The notes beneath the pieces are model-generated. The model was given only the letters and a program-made list of their open reading frames with translations, had not been told where the DNA came from and searched no databases. A DNA stretch of 64,000 nt from Candidatus Flexicrinis proximus. Lineage in GTDB: Bacteria > Chloroflexota > Anaerolineae > Aggregatilineales > Phototrophicaceae. The position numbers and the translations under genes are program-made. Below, piece after piece: positions 7,810 to 16,077 of the stretch (position 1 is its first letter; each line of letters starts with the position of its first letter). The stretch covers positions 17,053 through 81,052 of the forward strand of contig JADJQF010000005.1 of assembly GCA_016712885.1 (NCBI GenBank), read 5' to 3'.

Positions 7810-8796
7810 ATGCACATGTTTCAACAGAACCAGAATACCAGCAGTGATACCCAGCGCGGCCATGCCCTGGGCGTGCTCATGGCTGTCCTCTTGATCATCG
7901 TCGGGCTCATGATTGTGCGGCAGACGGCGGGAATACCGGTGGCATCACTGCCGCACGCGGGTGACAAATCGCCAACACCGACGATCACTTCTACGCCGAC
8001 TGAGACCCCCTCTCCCACCGCTTCGGCCACTGCGACACCGACCAGCACGCCGTCACCAACCATGACAGCGACGCCGACGCGTACTCCGCTGCCTACCAAC
8101 ACGCCCATTCCGCCAACAGCTACGATCAGTGCTGACGCGGGCGGCGGGTCGTCGGCAAACTATGATCCCGCTCTCGTAGCACGCGGAGAGAGTTTGTTCA
8201 TTTCTTGTGTCGCATGCCATGGCCCGGACGCACACGGTTTGCCAAATCTGGGTAAAGACCTGATCGCGAGCGAGTTCGTCGCCGCCCAGACCGACGAATC
8301 GCTAGTACAGTTCATCATCACCGGTCGGCCAATCTGGGACCCTCTGAACACGTCTGGCATCGACATGCCGGGAAAGGGTGGCAATCCAGCCATGACGACT
8401 GAGGATATTCAGGCGATTGTCGCCTATATCCGGTCGATATCTGTTGTTCCACCGACTTCAACGAACAGCAGTGACGCGGGCGACGGGTCGTCGGCAAACT
8501 ATGATCCCGCTGTCGTAGCACGCGGAGAGAGTTTGTTCATTTCTTGTGTCGCATGCCACGGGCCAGATGCGCGCGGCTTGCCCAATCTGGGTAAGGACCT
8601 GATCGCGAGCGAGTTCGTTGCTGCACAGACTGACGACGCCCTGGTGCAGTTTATCATCACCGGCCGGCCAATCTGGGACGCTTTGAACACTTCTGGCATC
8701 GACATGCCGGGAAAGGGTGGGAATCCCGCAATGACAACTGAGGACATTCAGGCGATTGTCGCCTATATCCGGTCGCTCTCTCAAGGCGGCGGTTGA
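7810..8796 (+). CDS. membrane-anchored di-heme cytochrome c with duplicated heme domain
   Basis: 328 residues: one N-terminal membrane anchor (about 20-36), a Pro/Thr-rich linker (about 52-106), then two nearly identical class I cytochrome c domains with heme motifs CVACH at 133-137 and 246-250. Each has candidate axial Met residues in GIDMPGKGGNPAMT (M186/M195 and M299/M308). Translation may start at ATG 7810 or, with better spacing to GGAG, at ATG 7816. As the last gene of the nos locus it is a plausible electron donor to NosZ. The second domain arose by an in-frame 339-bp tandem duplication, described as a separate repeat. Confidence 0.9.
   Translation: MHMFQQNQNTSSDTQRGHALGVLMAVLLIIVGLMIVRQTAGIPVASLPHAGDKSPTPTITSTPTETPSPTASATATPTSTPSPTMTATPTRTPLPTNTPIPPTATISADAGGGSSANYDPALVARGESLFISCVACHGPDAHGLPNLGKDLIASEFVAAQTDESLVQFIITGRPIWDPLNTSGIDMPGKGGNPAMTTEDIQAIVAYIRSISVVPPTSTNSSDAGDGSSANYDPAVVARGESLFISCVACHGPDARGLPNLGKDLIASEFVAAQTDDALVQFIITGRPIWDALNTSGIDMPGKGGNPAMTTEDIQAIVAYIRSLSQGGG
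8131..8775 (+). repeat. in-frame tandem duplication (period 339 bp) inside the cytochrome gene
   Basis: Two copies of about 306 bp (8131-8436 and 8470-8775) repeat at an offset of 339 bp, equal to 113 codons. Long blocks are identical at the DNA level, for example around the heme codons, and most differences are silent or conservative. A 33-bp spacer encodes a short P/T/S-rich linker. Near-identity at third codon positions points to recent duplication or gene conversion. Confidence 0.9.
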
Positions 8797-8863
8797 TGAA
8801 CGTGGCGGAATGTAAATACCTCTGTCCAGCATGAAATGTGCAGCATCCGCTGCGAAGCCTCAA

Positions 8864-8893
8864 GGAGTCGGTCAACCCGGGCTGCCCGACTCC
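8864..8893 (+). terminator. hairpin after the nos locus
   Basis: GGAGTCGG pairs with CCGACTCC across a 14-base loop, 67 bases after the cytochrome stop. No T-run follows, so intrinsic termination is uncertain. No other feature was recognised in the rest of the 8797-9067 gap. Confidence 0.35.
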
Positions 8894-9067
8894 GAAGCAC
8901 TAGGAATTGGTCCAGTATATTCGAGAGTCGACCACTGCAAATTGGCAATACGCAGACGTATGCAATAATCACCTTTCGAGCGTTGTAAGGAGGAAGGGCC
9001 GAACAATACAGGTAACGCCCATCTGGTTTGGATGCTGACAATATCCGCTGACAAGTGCGCCTGAAAG

Positions 9068-9622
9068 CTAAAGACCGTCCAGAAAACGCTGCAATATTGA
9101 TGACCACTTTGATTTGGCCTCAATATTCAGTTCGTTCGTCAATAGCCCCATCTGCACTGCAACGATCGCTGCAGTTCCATCGTTCTTGGGCTCACTGGTG
9201 ACCCTGATAGAGGAGGTGTCATGCGCCTTGGTTCGCCACGTTATGCGGTTTTCCGTTCCGCTCACTCGTACACCGCCAGTGCATAAGGCAAGCACTATTT
9301 CATCCTTTGCAGCGAAGGTCACCCACTTATCCATGAGATCCCTCATGCCAAGTTTCGTCGACTTACTTACACTAGTCTGGAATGTACCATCCGGCCGCTG
9401 CCCAGGGACACGATGTCCGACATACTGCTCGTAAGCGACAGTCACCGCTTGAGCCCACCACCCGATGTTCTCAAGTTTTCCGTTGAGTTCATCCAATACT
9501 CTGGTCGCAATCTCGTGATGACTAAGGTTCTTGGCGCCAATTCCATCCATGTACTGCAGCCACTCATCCCATGTCCTTTTGGTGGCACGCTCAACTGCAA
9601 TTATTCGGGATTCTTCGTTCAT
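9068..9622 (-). CDS. DUF4287/SRPBCC-like conserved protein
   Basis: 184 residues of unknown function. The N-terminal half resembles DUF4287: a W-x-x-W/Y...GA..L.H.EIA pattern, then GWWAQAVTVAYEQYVGHRVP and a G-Q-x-x-D-G-x-F segment. The C-terminal half looks like the short SRPBCC-type beta-sheet often fused to it. ATG 9622 has GGGGAGAT about 12 bases upstream; the frame also extends to an ATG at 9652. It stands alone on the minus strand between the nos locus and the LuxR-type regulator, so context says little about its job. Confidence 0.65.
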   Translation of the reverse strand: MNEESRIIAVERATKRTWDEWLQYMDGIGAKNLSHHEIATRVLDELNGKLENIGWWAQAVTVAYEQYVGHRVPGQRPDGTFQTSVSKSTKLGMRDLMDKWVTFAAKDEIVLALCTGGVRVSGTENRITWRTKAHDTSSIRVTSEPKNDGTAAIVAVQMGLLTNELNIEAKSKWSSILQRFLDGL

Positions 9623-9644
9623 ACTATCAACTATCTCCCCGTAA

Positions 9645-9770
9645 TCGACCATTTGGAACAGTGAGGATCTACTCGACGGAGTTTACCCGCCAATGAAAGA
9701 AGTCATCTCCGGGTTGAGCGAGAATCAGTTCTCGGAACTTCAAGAAATTCTGCGGAATGGCACCTTTTAA
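9645..9770 (+). pseudogene. possible C-terminal gene remnant
   Basis: After a TAA at 9642-9644 the frame stays open for 41 codons and ends at TAA 9768-9770. The product ends in an amphipathic helix (VYPPMKEVISGLSENQFSEL, then QEILRNGTF) that resembles the tail of a small HTH (MarR-like) regulator. It has no start region and no N-terminal half. It may be a decayed gene end; chance is not excluded. Confidence 0.2.
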
Positions 9771-9887
9771 GCAACCTTCAATGCAGATGGCCAACCTCTT
9801 ACAGTTGTCCAAGTTAATTTTCGAGTGCATCCACGTGGCGCTCCGCAATGGTTTTTGAATTCCGGACGCGTGTCATATACTTGTTCC

Positions 9888-12602
9888 ATGGCAACGTCAA
9901 TTCTAACCACAAAACTGTATATTCCCCCGCCTCCGCTCAGAGTTGTTCCGCGCCTACGCTTAATTGAGCGGCTGAACAGTGGGCTAGACCACAAACTGAC
10001 CCTTGTTTCTGCCCCGGCCGGATTTGGGAAAACCACACTCTTAAGCGCTGCGGTTGGCACTTGCGAGCAACCCGTCGCCTGGCTGTCACTTGACGAAGCG
10101 GATAATGACCCCTCTCGTTTCCTGACCCACCTCGTCGCTGCTTTGCAGACGATTGCGCCCCATATTGGGGAAGCGCTCCTAAAAGCGATCCAGTCCTCTC
10201 AGCCACCGCCACTTGAGGCCATTCTGACCGCCCTGGTCAATGAAACCTCTAGGTCTCAAGACGAATTTGTCCTCGTCCTGGATGACTACCACTTGATTGA
10301 AGCCAAACCTGTTTGTGATGCGCTTGTCTTCTTGCTCGAACACATGCCTCCAAAAATGCATCTGGTTATCGGTACCCGAGAAGACCCGCAACTCCCACTT
10401 GCCCGGTTACGGGCACGAGGACAACTGACCGAACTTCGGGCCGCCGATCTACGTTTCACCCCGACTGAAGCCGCCGAGTTTCTCAAAGAGGTGATGGAGC
10501 TGACCCTCTCAGCGGACGATATTGCCACGCTTGAGACGCGAACCGAAGGCTGGATAGCGGGCCTCCAGCTGGCGGCCCTTTCTATGCGAGGACGCACCGA
10601 CGTATCGCAGTTCGTTAGGGAATTCGCCGGAGACAACCACTACATCGTAGACTATCTGGTCGACGAAGTCTTGCAGCGTCAACCCCAAGCTGTACGGAAC
10701 TTTCTGCTCCAAACTGCCATTCTCGACCGGTTAAGTGGCCCGCTATGCGATGCGGTCACAGGCCAACAGAAGGGCAACGCGCAACTAGAGGCTCTGGGGC
10801 GCGGCAACTTTTTCGTCGTGCCACTGGATGACCGGCGCCACTGGTATCGCTATCACCATCTCTTTGCCGATGTTCTCCACGCGCATCTGATGGCGGAGCG
10901 CCCCGATCAGGTGTCCACTCTGCATCAACGCGCGAGCGCGTGGTTCGAGCAGAATGATTCGCCATCTGATGCGATCCGGCACGCGCTGGCCGCCAGAGAT
11001 TTCGCGCGTGCGGCGGATCTGGTAGAGCTGGCAGGGCATGAAATGCGAAAGAACAGACAGGAGGCCACACTGCTCAGCTGGCTCAAGGCGCTCCCTGGCC
11101 CCCTACTCCGCACCCGACCTGTACTCTGCGATTACTATGCAGGGACGTTACTGCAGAGCGGCGAGCTTGAGGGGGTTGAAACCTGGCTGCGCTTCGCCGA
11201 ACGGTGGCTGCATACGACTCCTGATCGGGATGAGCAGTCGAACGCCGCATCGGCAGAGATGGTCGTAGTGGATGAAGTGGAATTTCGCCGTTTGCCTGGC
11301 TCGATTGCCATGCACCGTGCCGGGCTGGCGTTGGCTGTGGGTAACGTGCCCGCCACTATAGAATGTGCTCGGCAGGTGCTCGGCCTTGCGGCTCAGGATG
11401 ACCATCTTATGCACGGAGCGGCGGCAGCGCTAGTGGGGCTCGCAACCTGGACGATCGGGGACCTAGAGGCTGCCTACAAGTCGTATGCTGGCGGCATGGC
11501 GAGGCTACAGAAGGCCGGATATGTCTCTGACGCAGTCGGTGGCGCAGTCACTCTGGCTGACATCCGGCTGACACAGGGAAGAATACGCGAGGCGATGAGT
11601 ATCTACGAGCGGGGATTGCAGCTCGCGACACAGCACGGCGCAACTCTGCTGCGTGGAGCCGCAGACATGCACGTCGGATTGAGCGAAATCTACCTTGAGC
11701 ATGACGATTTGTTCGCCGCAATGCGCCACCTGCAGAGCAGTAAGGATCTCGGTGAGTTTGCTGGGCTACCCAAGAATCGGTATCGCTGGCGTATCGCTTT
11801 GGCTCGATTACGGGAAGCCGAAGGCGATCTTCGTGGCGCTGTCGACCTGCTCACCGAGGCGGAAAGCCTGTATACGAGTGACTTTTCCCCAAATGTGCGT
11901 CCCATCGCGGCGATGAGGACGCGAGTTTGGGTTGTGCAAGGACGCCTGGGCGAAGCTCTCGCTTGGGTGCGCGAATGTGCCCTGTCGGTTGAGGATGAAC
12001 TCAGTTATCTGCGTGAGTATGAACACATCACACTCGCCAGAATACTCCTGGCAAGGTACAAGCTCGACCGTGAAGACAGCGCCATCGTTGAAGCTGCCGG
12101 CCTCCTGAAGCGCCTGCTGTTTGCCGCCGAACAAGGGGCGCGGACGGCAAGTGCCATCGAGATTCTGGTGCTGCTATCGCTCGCACTTCTGATGCAGGGA
12201 AACCTCCCCCCCGCGCTAACAACGCTGGAGCGCGCTCTGTCTCTGGCGGAACCGGAGGGCTACATCCGCATGTTTGTGGACGCAGGTCCATCCCTGGCGG
12301 TCCTGCTGGAAAAAGCCGCAAAACATGGGATCGCCCCAAACTATGTCCGTCAACTCCTGAATGCCATTGGCAAGATCGAACACAAACCTTCAGTCAAACA
12401 GGACTTGATCGAGCCGCTCAGCGAGCGGGAACTGGAGGTTCTTCGGCTGCTCGGCACGGACCTCGACGGCCCCGATCTTGCTCGCGAACTCATGGTGTCC
12501 TTAAACACCATCCGCACCCACACCAAGAACATCTACACCAAGCTGGGCGTAAACAGCCGCCGGGCAGCGGTCCGCCGGGCTGAAGAACTCGGCTTGCTCT
12601 AG
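9888..12602 (+). CDS. LuxR-family regulator with MalT-like ATP-binding (LAL/STAND) domain
   Basis: 904 residues. The N-terminal STAND-type NTPase has Walker A in SAPAGFGKTTL (42-50) and Walker B VLVLDDYHLI near residue 127. A long alpha-helical TPR-like sensor region follows, and the C-terminal LuxR HTH lies in about the last 65 residues (LSERELEVLRLLG, then a SLNTIRTHTKNIYTKLGV recognition region). The family activates transcription after binding an inducer and ATP. ATG 9888 gives the canonical N-terminus MATSILTTKLYIPPPP; the frame is open further upstream without support. It probably controls the redox genes that follow, through the palindrome at 12702-12719; that link is inferred from position. 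Confidence 0.9.
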   Translation: MATSILTTKLYIPPPPLRVVPRLRLIERLNSGLDHKLTLVSAPAGFGKTTLLSAAVGTCEQPVAWLSLDEADNDPSRFLTHLVAALQTIAPHIGEALLKAIQSSQPPPLEAILTALVNETSRSQDEFVLVLDDYHLIEAKPVCDALVFLLEHMPPKMHLVIGTREDPQLPLARLRARGQLTELRAADLRFTPTEAAEFLKEVMELTLSADDIATLETRTEGWIAGLQLAALSMRGRTDVSQFVREFAGDNHYIVDYLVDEVLQRQPQAVRNFLLQTAILDRLSGPLCDAVTGQQKGNAQLEALGRGNFFVVPLDDRRHWYRYHHLFADVLHAHLMAERPDQVSTLHQRASAWFEQNDSPSDAIRHALAARDFARAADLVELAGHEMRKNRQEATLLSWLKALPGPLLRTRPVLCDYYAGTLLQSGELEGVETWLRFAERWLHTTPDRDEQSNAASAEMVVVDEVEFRRLPGSIAMHRAGLALAVGNVPATIECARQVLGLAAQDDHLMHGAAAALVGLATWTIGDLEAAYKSYAGGMARLQKAGYVSDAVGGAVTLADIRLTQGRIREAMSIYERGLQLATQHGATLLRGAADMHVGLSEIYLEHDDLFAAMRHLQSSKDLGEFAGLPKNRYRWRIALARLREAEGDLRGAVDLLTEAESLYTSDFSPNVRPIAAMRTRVWVVQGRLGEALAWVRECALSVEDELSYLREYEHITLARILLARYKLDREDSAIVEAAGLLKRLLFAAEQGARTASAIEILVLLSLALLMQGNLPPALTTLERALSLAEPEGYIRMFVDAGPSLAVLLEKAAKHGIAPNYVRQLLNAIGKIEHKPSVKQDLIEPLSERELEVLRLLGTDLDGPDLARELMVSLNTIRTHTKNIYTKLGVNSRRAAVRRAEELGLL

Positions 12603-12688
12603 CGAACCACAACACCAAACTTATCCCCGGCAAATAGATCGAACCACACGCCAGGGCTCTTCACTCTAACACAACCAAGTGATGAACT

Positions 12689-12719
12689 AATCACCACATC
12701 AATCACCACATGTGGTGAT
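12689..12719. promoter_or_regulatory. direct repeat plus 18-bp perfect palindrome
   Basis: AATCACCACAT occurs at 12689-12699 and again at 12701-12711. The second copy is half of the perfect palindrome ATCACCACATGTGGTGAT (12702-12719). The site lies between the LuxR-type regulator and the small gene at 12817, a likely place for its operator. A weak GTG frame of 15 codons (12777-12824) after AAAGGAG overlaps the next start and could be a leader peptide, but is not supported further. Confidence 0.5.
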
Positions 12720-12816
12720 GCCTGCTCACCGCGTTGACTTGTATCCTCACTTTAAGAAAGGAGAACAAGCAACAACGTGAAATTTCATCCAGGGAAAAAC
12801 ATGCACGAGGCGCAGT

Positions 12817-13062
12817 ATGAGTAAGACACCCGCATCGCCTGAAGTTCATCACGAGCCTGGACGCTACGAGATTCGCGTCAAGGGGCACCTGGATAACCGC
12901 TGGGCCGCCTCGTTTGCAGGCTTGACCATCACGCTGGAAGTCAACGGCGAGACCCTGTTGACCGGCCCTGTGGTAGATCAGGCCGCGTTACACGGGTTGC
13001 TCAGGAAGGTGCGTGACATGGGATTGCCGTTGGTCTCGGTCAATTGTATCGAACCTGAATAG
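12817..13062 (+). CDS. small conserved protein of unknown function
   Basis: 81 residues, soluble, with a compact alpha/beta pattern: RYEIRVKGHLDNRWAASFAG, a beta-strand LTITLEVNGETLLTG, then VDQAALHGLLRKVRDMGLPL. Small proteins with this G-x-V-x-D-Q-A-A-L-H-G-L-L-x-K-V-R-D pattern are common in bacteria, often near regulators and oxidoreductases, and their role is unknown to me. The start follows a weak GAGGCG site. It is the first gene of the cassette behind the LuxR-type regulator, 214 bases downstream of it. Confidence 0.75.
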   Translation: MSKTPASPEVHHEPGRYEIRVKGHLDNRWAASFAGLTITLEVNGETLLTGPVVDQAALHGLLRKVRDMGLPLVSVNCIEPE

Positions 13063-13207
13063 CCAGAACCGTCGGGCAGTAATCCGCGCCAATGATCGCC
13101 ATCGTTCCACAAGGGGCAAACAGGTGAATACCATCAAACAGACCGCAGTTATTGAAAGAGGCAAAAACATGGCTACCAATCGTAAGACCGCAATCCAGGA
13201 GAGCAAA

Positions 13208-13897
13208 ATGAAGATAACAGCCTCGAATGTCATCCGTTGGTCAGGTTTAGCGGCTGTGGCAGCAGGGATCATTTTCGCGGGCATTCAGCCGATCCATCCG
13301 CCGGACGTTCTTGCGTCAGTCTCCACCGACGCATGGGCAATCATCACCCCTTTGAAGACGGTTATGGCTTTCCTCTTCCTGCTCGGCATTACGGGTCTCT
13401 ACGCCCGGCAGGTAAACAAGGCCGGTTGGTTGGGTCTGGTCGGATTTCTGCTTCTTAGCCTATGTTGGTCGATCCAGTTGGCCTTCATCTTCGCCGAAGC
13501 GTTTATCTTACCGCCGTTGGCGACCGCAGCGCCGCAGTTTGTCGAGGGCATCTTGGCGGTCGTCAGCGGGCATCCCGCCGAGGGTAACCTCGGAGCGCTA
13601 CCAGCGCTGTTTGCGCTAGCCGGAATCCCGTACATGCTCGGCGGCCTGCTGTTTGGTATCGCAACGTTCCGCGCCGGCATCCTGTCGCGCTGGCCTGCCG
13701 GTCTGCTTGCCGTCGCCTCCACATTGACCCCCTTGGCTGCCCTGCTCCCGCACGAGCTTCAGCGGTTAGCGGGAATCCCGGTTGGGTTAGCGATAGCTTG
13801 GCTGGGATATGCACTCTGGTCTGAACAGCGAGCGAAAACTGCGGAATCCTTGCCCGCTATAGGCAGCCCTCAACTCCGCCAAAGCGTAGCCAAGTAA
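13208..13897 (+). CDS. multi-pass membrane protein, function unknown
   Basis: 229 residues with about six hydrophobic segments and no recognised catalytic motif. The frame is open from 13013, overlapping the preceding gene, but ATG 13208 has a strong AGGAG site six bases upstream and begins just before the first membrane helix; ATG 13169, after GAAAGAGG, is the alternative. The C-terminal tail is short and polar. It lies between the small conserved gene and two quinone-oxidoreductase paralogues, so it may belong to the same stress or redox cassette. Confidence 0.7.
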   Translation: MKITASNVIRWSGLAAVAAGIIFAGIQPIHPPDVLASVSTDAWAIITPLKTVMAFLFLLGITGLYARQVNKAGWLGLVGFLLLSLCWSIQLAFIFAEAFILPPLATAAPQFVEGILAVVSGHPAEGNLGALPALFALAGIPYMLGGLLFGIATFRAGILSRWPAGLLAVASTLTPLAALLPHELQRLAGIPVGLAIAWLGYALWSEQRAKTAESLPAIGSPQLRQSVAK

Positions 13898-13938
13898 GGT
13901 CGCAGGAAGCTGCATGGATACTTCGTATTGGGATTCAA

Positions 13939-13968
13939 GGAGGGTTCAAGACCCTCATTGAAACCTCC
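13939..13968 (+). terminator. hairpin between membrane-protein and oxidoreductase genes
   Basis: GGAGGGTTCAA pairs with TTGAAACCTCC (one internal mismatch) around an eight-base loop in the 142-base gap before the gene at 14040. There is no T-run. It may be an inefficient terminator or an mRNA-stability hairpin. Confidence 0.35.
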
Positions 13969-14039
13969 CACTCCGCACACCGTTGATATTTGTACCGTAC
14001 GAAGTCATAGCACCCAACTCACATAAGGGAGAGTCTCAA

Positions 14040-15065
14040 ATGAAAGCAGTCATCTACACAAAATATGGATCACCGGACGTTCTTCAGTACATCGACGTCG
14101 AGAAACCCGCTCCCAAAGAGAATGAAGTCCTGGTGAAAATCAAAGCGTCATCCGCAAATCCACTCGACTGGCATTTCATGCGAGCGGCCCCGTTCCTGGC
14201 TCGCCTGGAAAACGGACTGTTCAAACCGAAACAACCCAAACTCGGTGCCGACATCGCGGGGCAGGTCGAAGCGGTTGGAAGTGGCGTAACGCAGTTTAAA
14301 CCGGGCGACGAGGTATTTGGAGACATCTGGTTGAGCGGACTGGGGGGGTTTGCCGAGTATGGGCGCGTTCGTGAAGATACTCTGGTGTTGAAACCAAGCA
14401 ATGTTTCATTTGAGGCCGCTGCCTCCGTACCACTTGCGGCGCTCACCGCGCTTCAGGGTCTGCGCGACAAGGGCCAGATTCAACCCGGGCAAAAGGTCTT
14501 GATCAATGGCGCGTCCGGCGGCGTCGGGACGTTTGCGGTGCAGATCGCCAAGGCCTTCGGCGCCGAAGTCACGGGCGTATGCAGCACACGAAATCTGGAC
14601 ATGGTGCGCTCTATCGGCGCAGACCACGTCATCGATTACACGCGGGAAGATTTCACCAGGAACGGGCAGCAATACGACTTGATCTACTGCGCCGTCGGTA
14701 ATCGCTCCATCACTGATTATAAGCGCGCGCTGGCGCCCCAGGGAATCTGCGTAATTGCCGGATTCACGACCCTGCGGAGGATGTTCGAACACTTGATCCT
14801 CGGGCCACGCAGATCAAAGGTGGGTGGTCAGCGAGTCGGCATGATGGGAACGGTGAACCCCAATAAAGTTGATCTAACCTTCCTGATGGAGCTTCTCGAA
14901 GCTGGTAAGATCGTGCCCGTCATTGACAGATGTTATCCGTTGAGTGAGACGGCTGAAGCGATCCGGTATCTTGAAGCAGGACGCGCCAGAGGGAAAGTCG
15001 TCATCACTGTCGCACATGACGACAAATCCGCTTGGCGCGTTACGCCTGATCAATCCGCCGCCTGA
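14040..15065 (+). CDS. NADPH:quinone oxidoreductase-like medium-chain dehydrogenase (copy 1)
   Basis: 341 residues of the zinc-independent medium-chain dehydrogenase/reductase family. The GroES-like N-terminal fold (MKAVIYTKYGSPDVLQYIDV) is followed by a Rossmann domain with INGASGGVGTFAVQIAK. The structural and catalytic zinc ligands of alcohol dehydrogenases are missing, which fits a quinone or enone reductase using NAD(P)H. ATG 14040 follows an AAGGGAGAG site; the frame upstream to 13983 is unsupported. It is 15 bases from a clear paralogue, so the two probably share one transcript and arose by duplication. Confidence 0.85.
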   Translation: MKAVIYTKYGSPDVLQYIDVEKPAPKENEVLVKIKASSANPLDWHFMRAAPFLARLENGLFKPKQPKLGADIAGQVEAVGSGVTQFKPGDEVFGDIWLSGLGGFAEYGRVREDTLVLKPSNVSFEAAASVPLAALTALQGLRDKGQIQPGQKVLINGASGGVGTFAVQIAKAFGAEVTGVCSTRNLDMVRSIGADHVIDYTREDFTRNGQQYDLIYCAVGNRSITDYKRALAPQGICVIAGFTTLRRMFEHLILGPRRSKVGGQRVGMMGTVNPNKVDLTFLMELLEAGKIVPVIDRCYPLSETAEAIRYLEAGRARGKVVITVAHDDKSAWRVTPDQSAA

Positions 15066-15080
15066 ACACGAGAGGGACTC

Positions 15081-16076
15081 ATGAAAGCAGTCATCTGGAC
15101 CGCCTATGGACAGCCGGACGTTCTTCAACTTAAGGAAGTGGAAAAACCAACTCCTAAGGACAATGAAGTCCTGATAAGGATAGCCGCGACCACGGTGCCA
15201 TCCGGTGACTGTGAGATGCGCAGTATGAGCGGCTCGCGCTGGTACACACTGCTTATGCGTGCCTACGTGGGACTCAGAAAACCAACAAAGATAACGGTTC
15301 TTGGTATGGAGCTGGCCGGAGTGATTGAATCGGCAGGCAAAGACGTAAAGCGATTCAAGGCGGGCGACGAGGTGTTCGGAACAACTGGTTTTGTAGGTGC
15401 TGGTACGAACGCGGAGTACATCGCCCTGCCGGAGGAGCCTGAAGGCGGGGCGCTGTCGATCAAGCCGGCCAACATGACCTATGAGGAAGCCGCCGCCGTT
15501 CCGATTGGCGGCCTTGAAGCGCTGAATTTCCTCAGACAGGCAAACCTCCAGAGCGGACAAAGCGTTCTGATCAACGGCGCAGCCGGAACGATCGGCACCT
15601 TCGCCGTACAGCTTGCTAAGGCCCTCGGGGCCGAAGTGACTGCTGTCGATAGCACCGAAAAACTGGACTTACTGCGCTCAATTGGCGCAGACAGTGTCAC
15701 CGATTACACGCGAGAAGATTTCGCTAGAAGTAACAAGACCTACGACCTCATTCTGGACATCGCCGGTAAGAGTTCATTCTCTGGTAGCCTGAAATCGCTA
15801 AAGCCAGGCGGTTGTTTCCTCATTGCCAATGCCAGAGTGTCGCAGCGGGTTCAAGGGCGCTGGGCATCGACAACACGCAGCAAGAAAGTGGTTTTCGGGA
15901 AATCATCTCCAAAGACCGAAGATCTGCTCTTGCTCAAAGCGCTCATTGAGGCGGGGAAGCTAAGAACCGTCATCGACAGAGTGTATTCTCTTGAACAGAC
16001 TGCCGCGGCGCACAGGTACGTCGAAACGGGCCAGAAGGTAGGCAACGTAGTGATCTCCATCAATCGAGGGGTTTGA
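15081..16076 (+). CDS. NADPH:quinone oxidoreductase-like medium-chain dehydrogenase (copy 2)
   Basis: 331 residues, homologous along its whole length to the preceding gene: same start MKAV-I-x-Y-G-P-D-V-L and the cofactor motif INGAAGTIGTFAVQLAKALG. Zinc ligands are absent. Divergence in the segment around residues 40-60 (substrate side) suggests a different substrate. A GAGAGGG site precedes ATG 15081. It ends one base before the thioredoxin-reductase-like gene, so the three genes are tightly coupled. Confidence 0.85.
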   Translation: MKAVIWTAYGQPDVLQLKEVEKPTPKDNEVLIRIAATTVPSGDCEMRSMSGSRWYTLLMRAYVGLRKPTKITVLGMELAGVIESAGKDVKRFKAGDEVFGTTGFVGAGTNAEYIALPEEPEGGALSIKPANMTYEEAAAVPIGGLEALNFLRQANLQSGQSVLINGAAGTIGTFAVQLAKALGAEVTAVDSTEKLDLLRSIGADSVTDYTREDFARSNKTYDLILDIAGKSSFSGSLKSLKPGGCFLIANARVSQRVQGRWASTTRSKKVVFGKSSPKTEDLLLLKALIEAGKLRTVIDRVYSLEQTAAAHRYVETGQKVGNVVISINRGV

Positions 16077-16077
16077 T

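Noticed and set aside
7977..8116. Low-complexity Pro/Thr repeat in the cytochrome gene considered as a DNA repeat element
   Set aside because: It encodes a flexible P/T linker in a real protein and the units are imperfect; it is not a separate element or CRISPR.
9114..9434. 106-codon plus-strand frame opposite the DUF4287-like gene
   Set aside because: The minus-strand gene has the better protein features, so this is a shadow.
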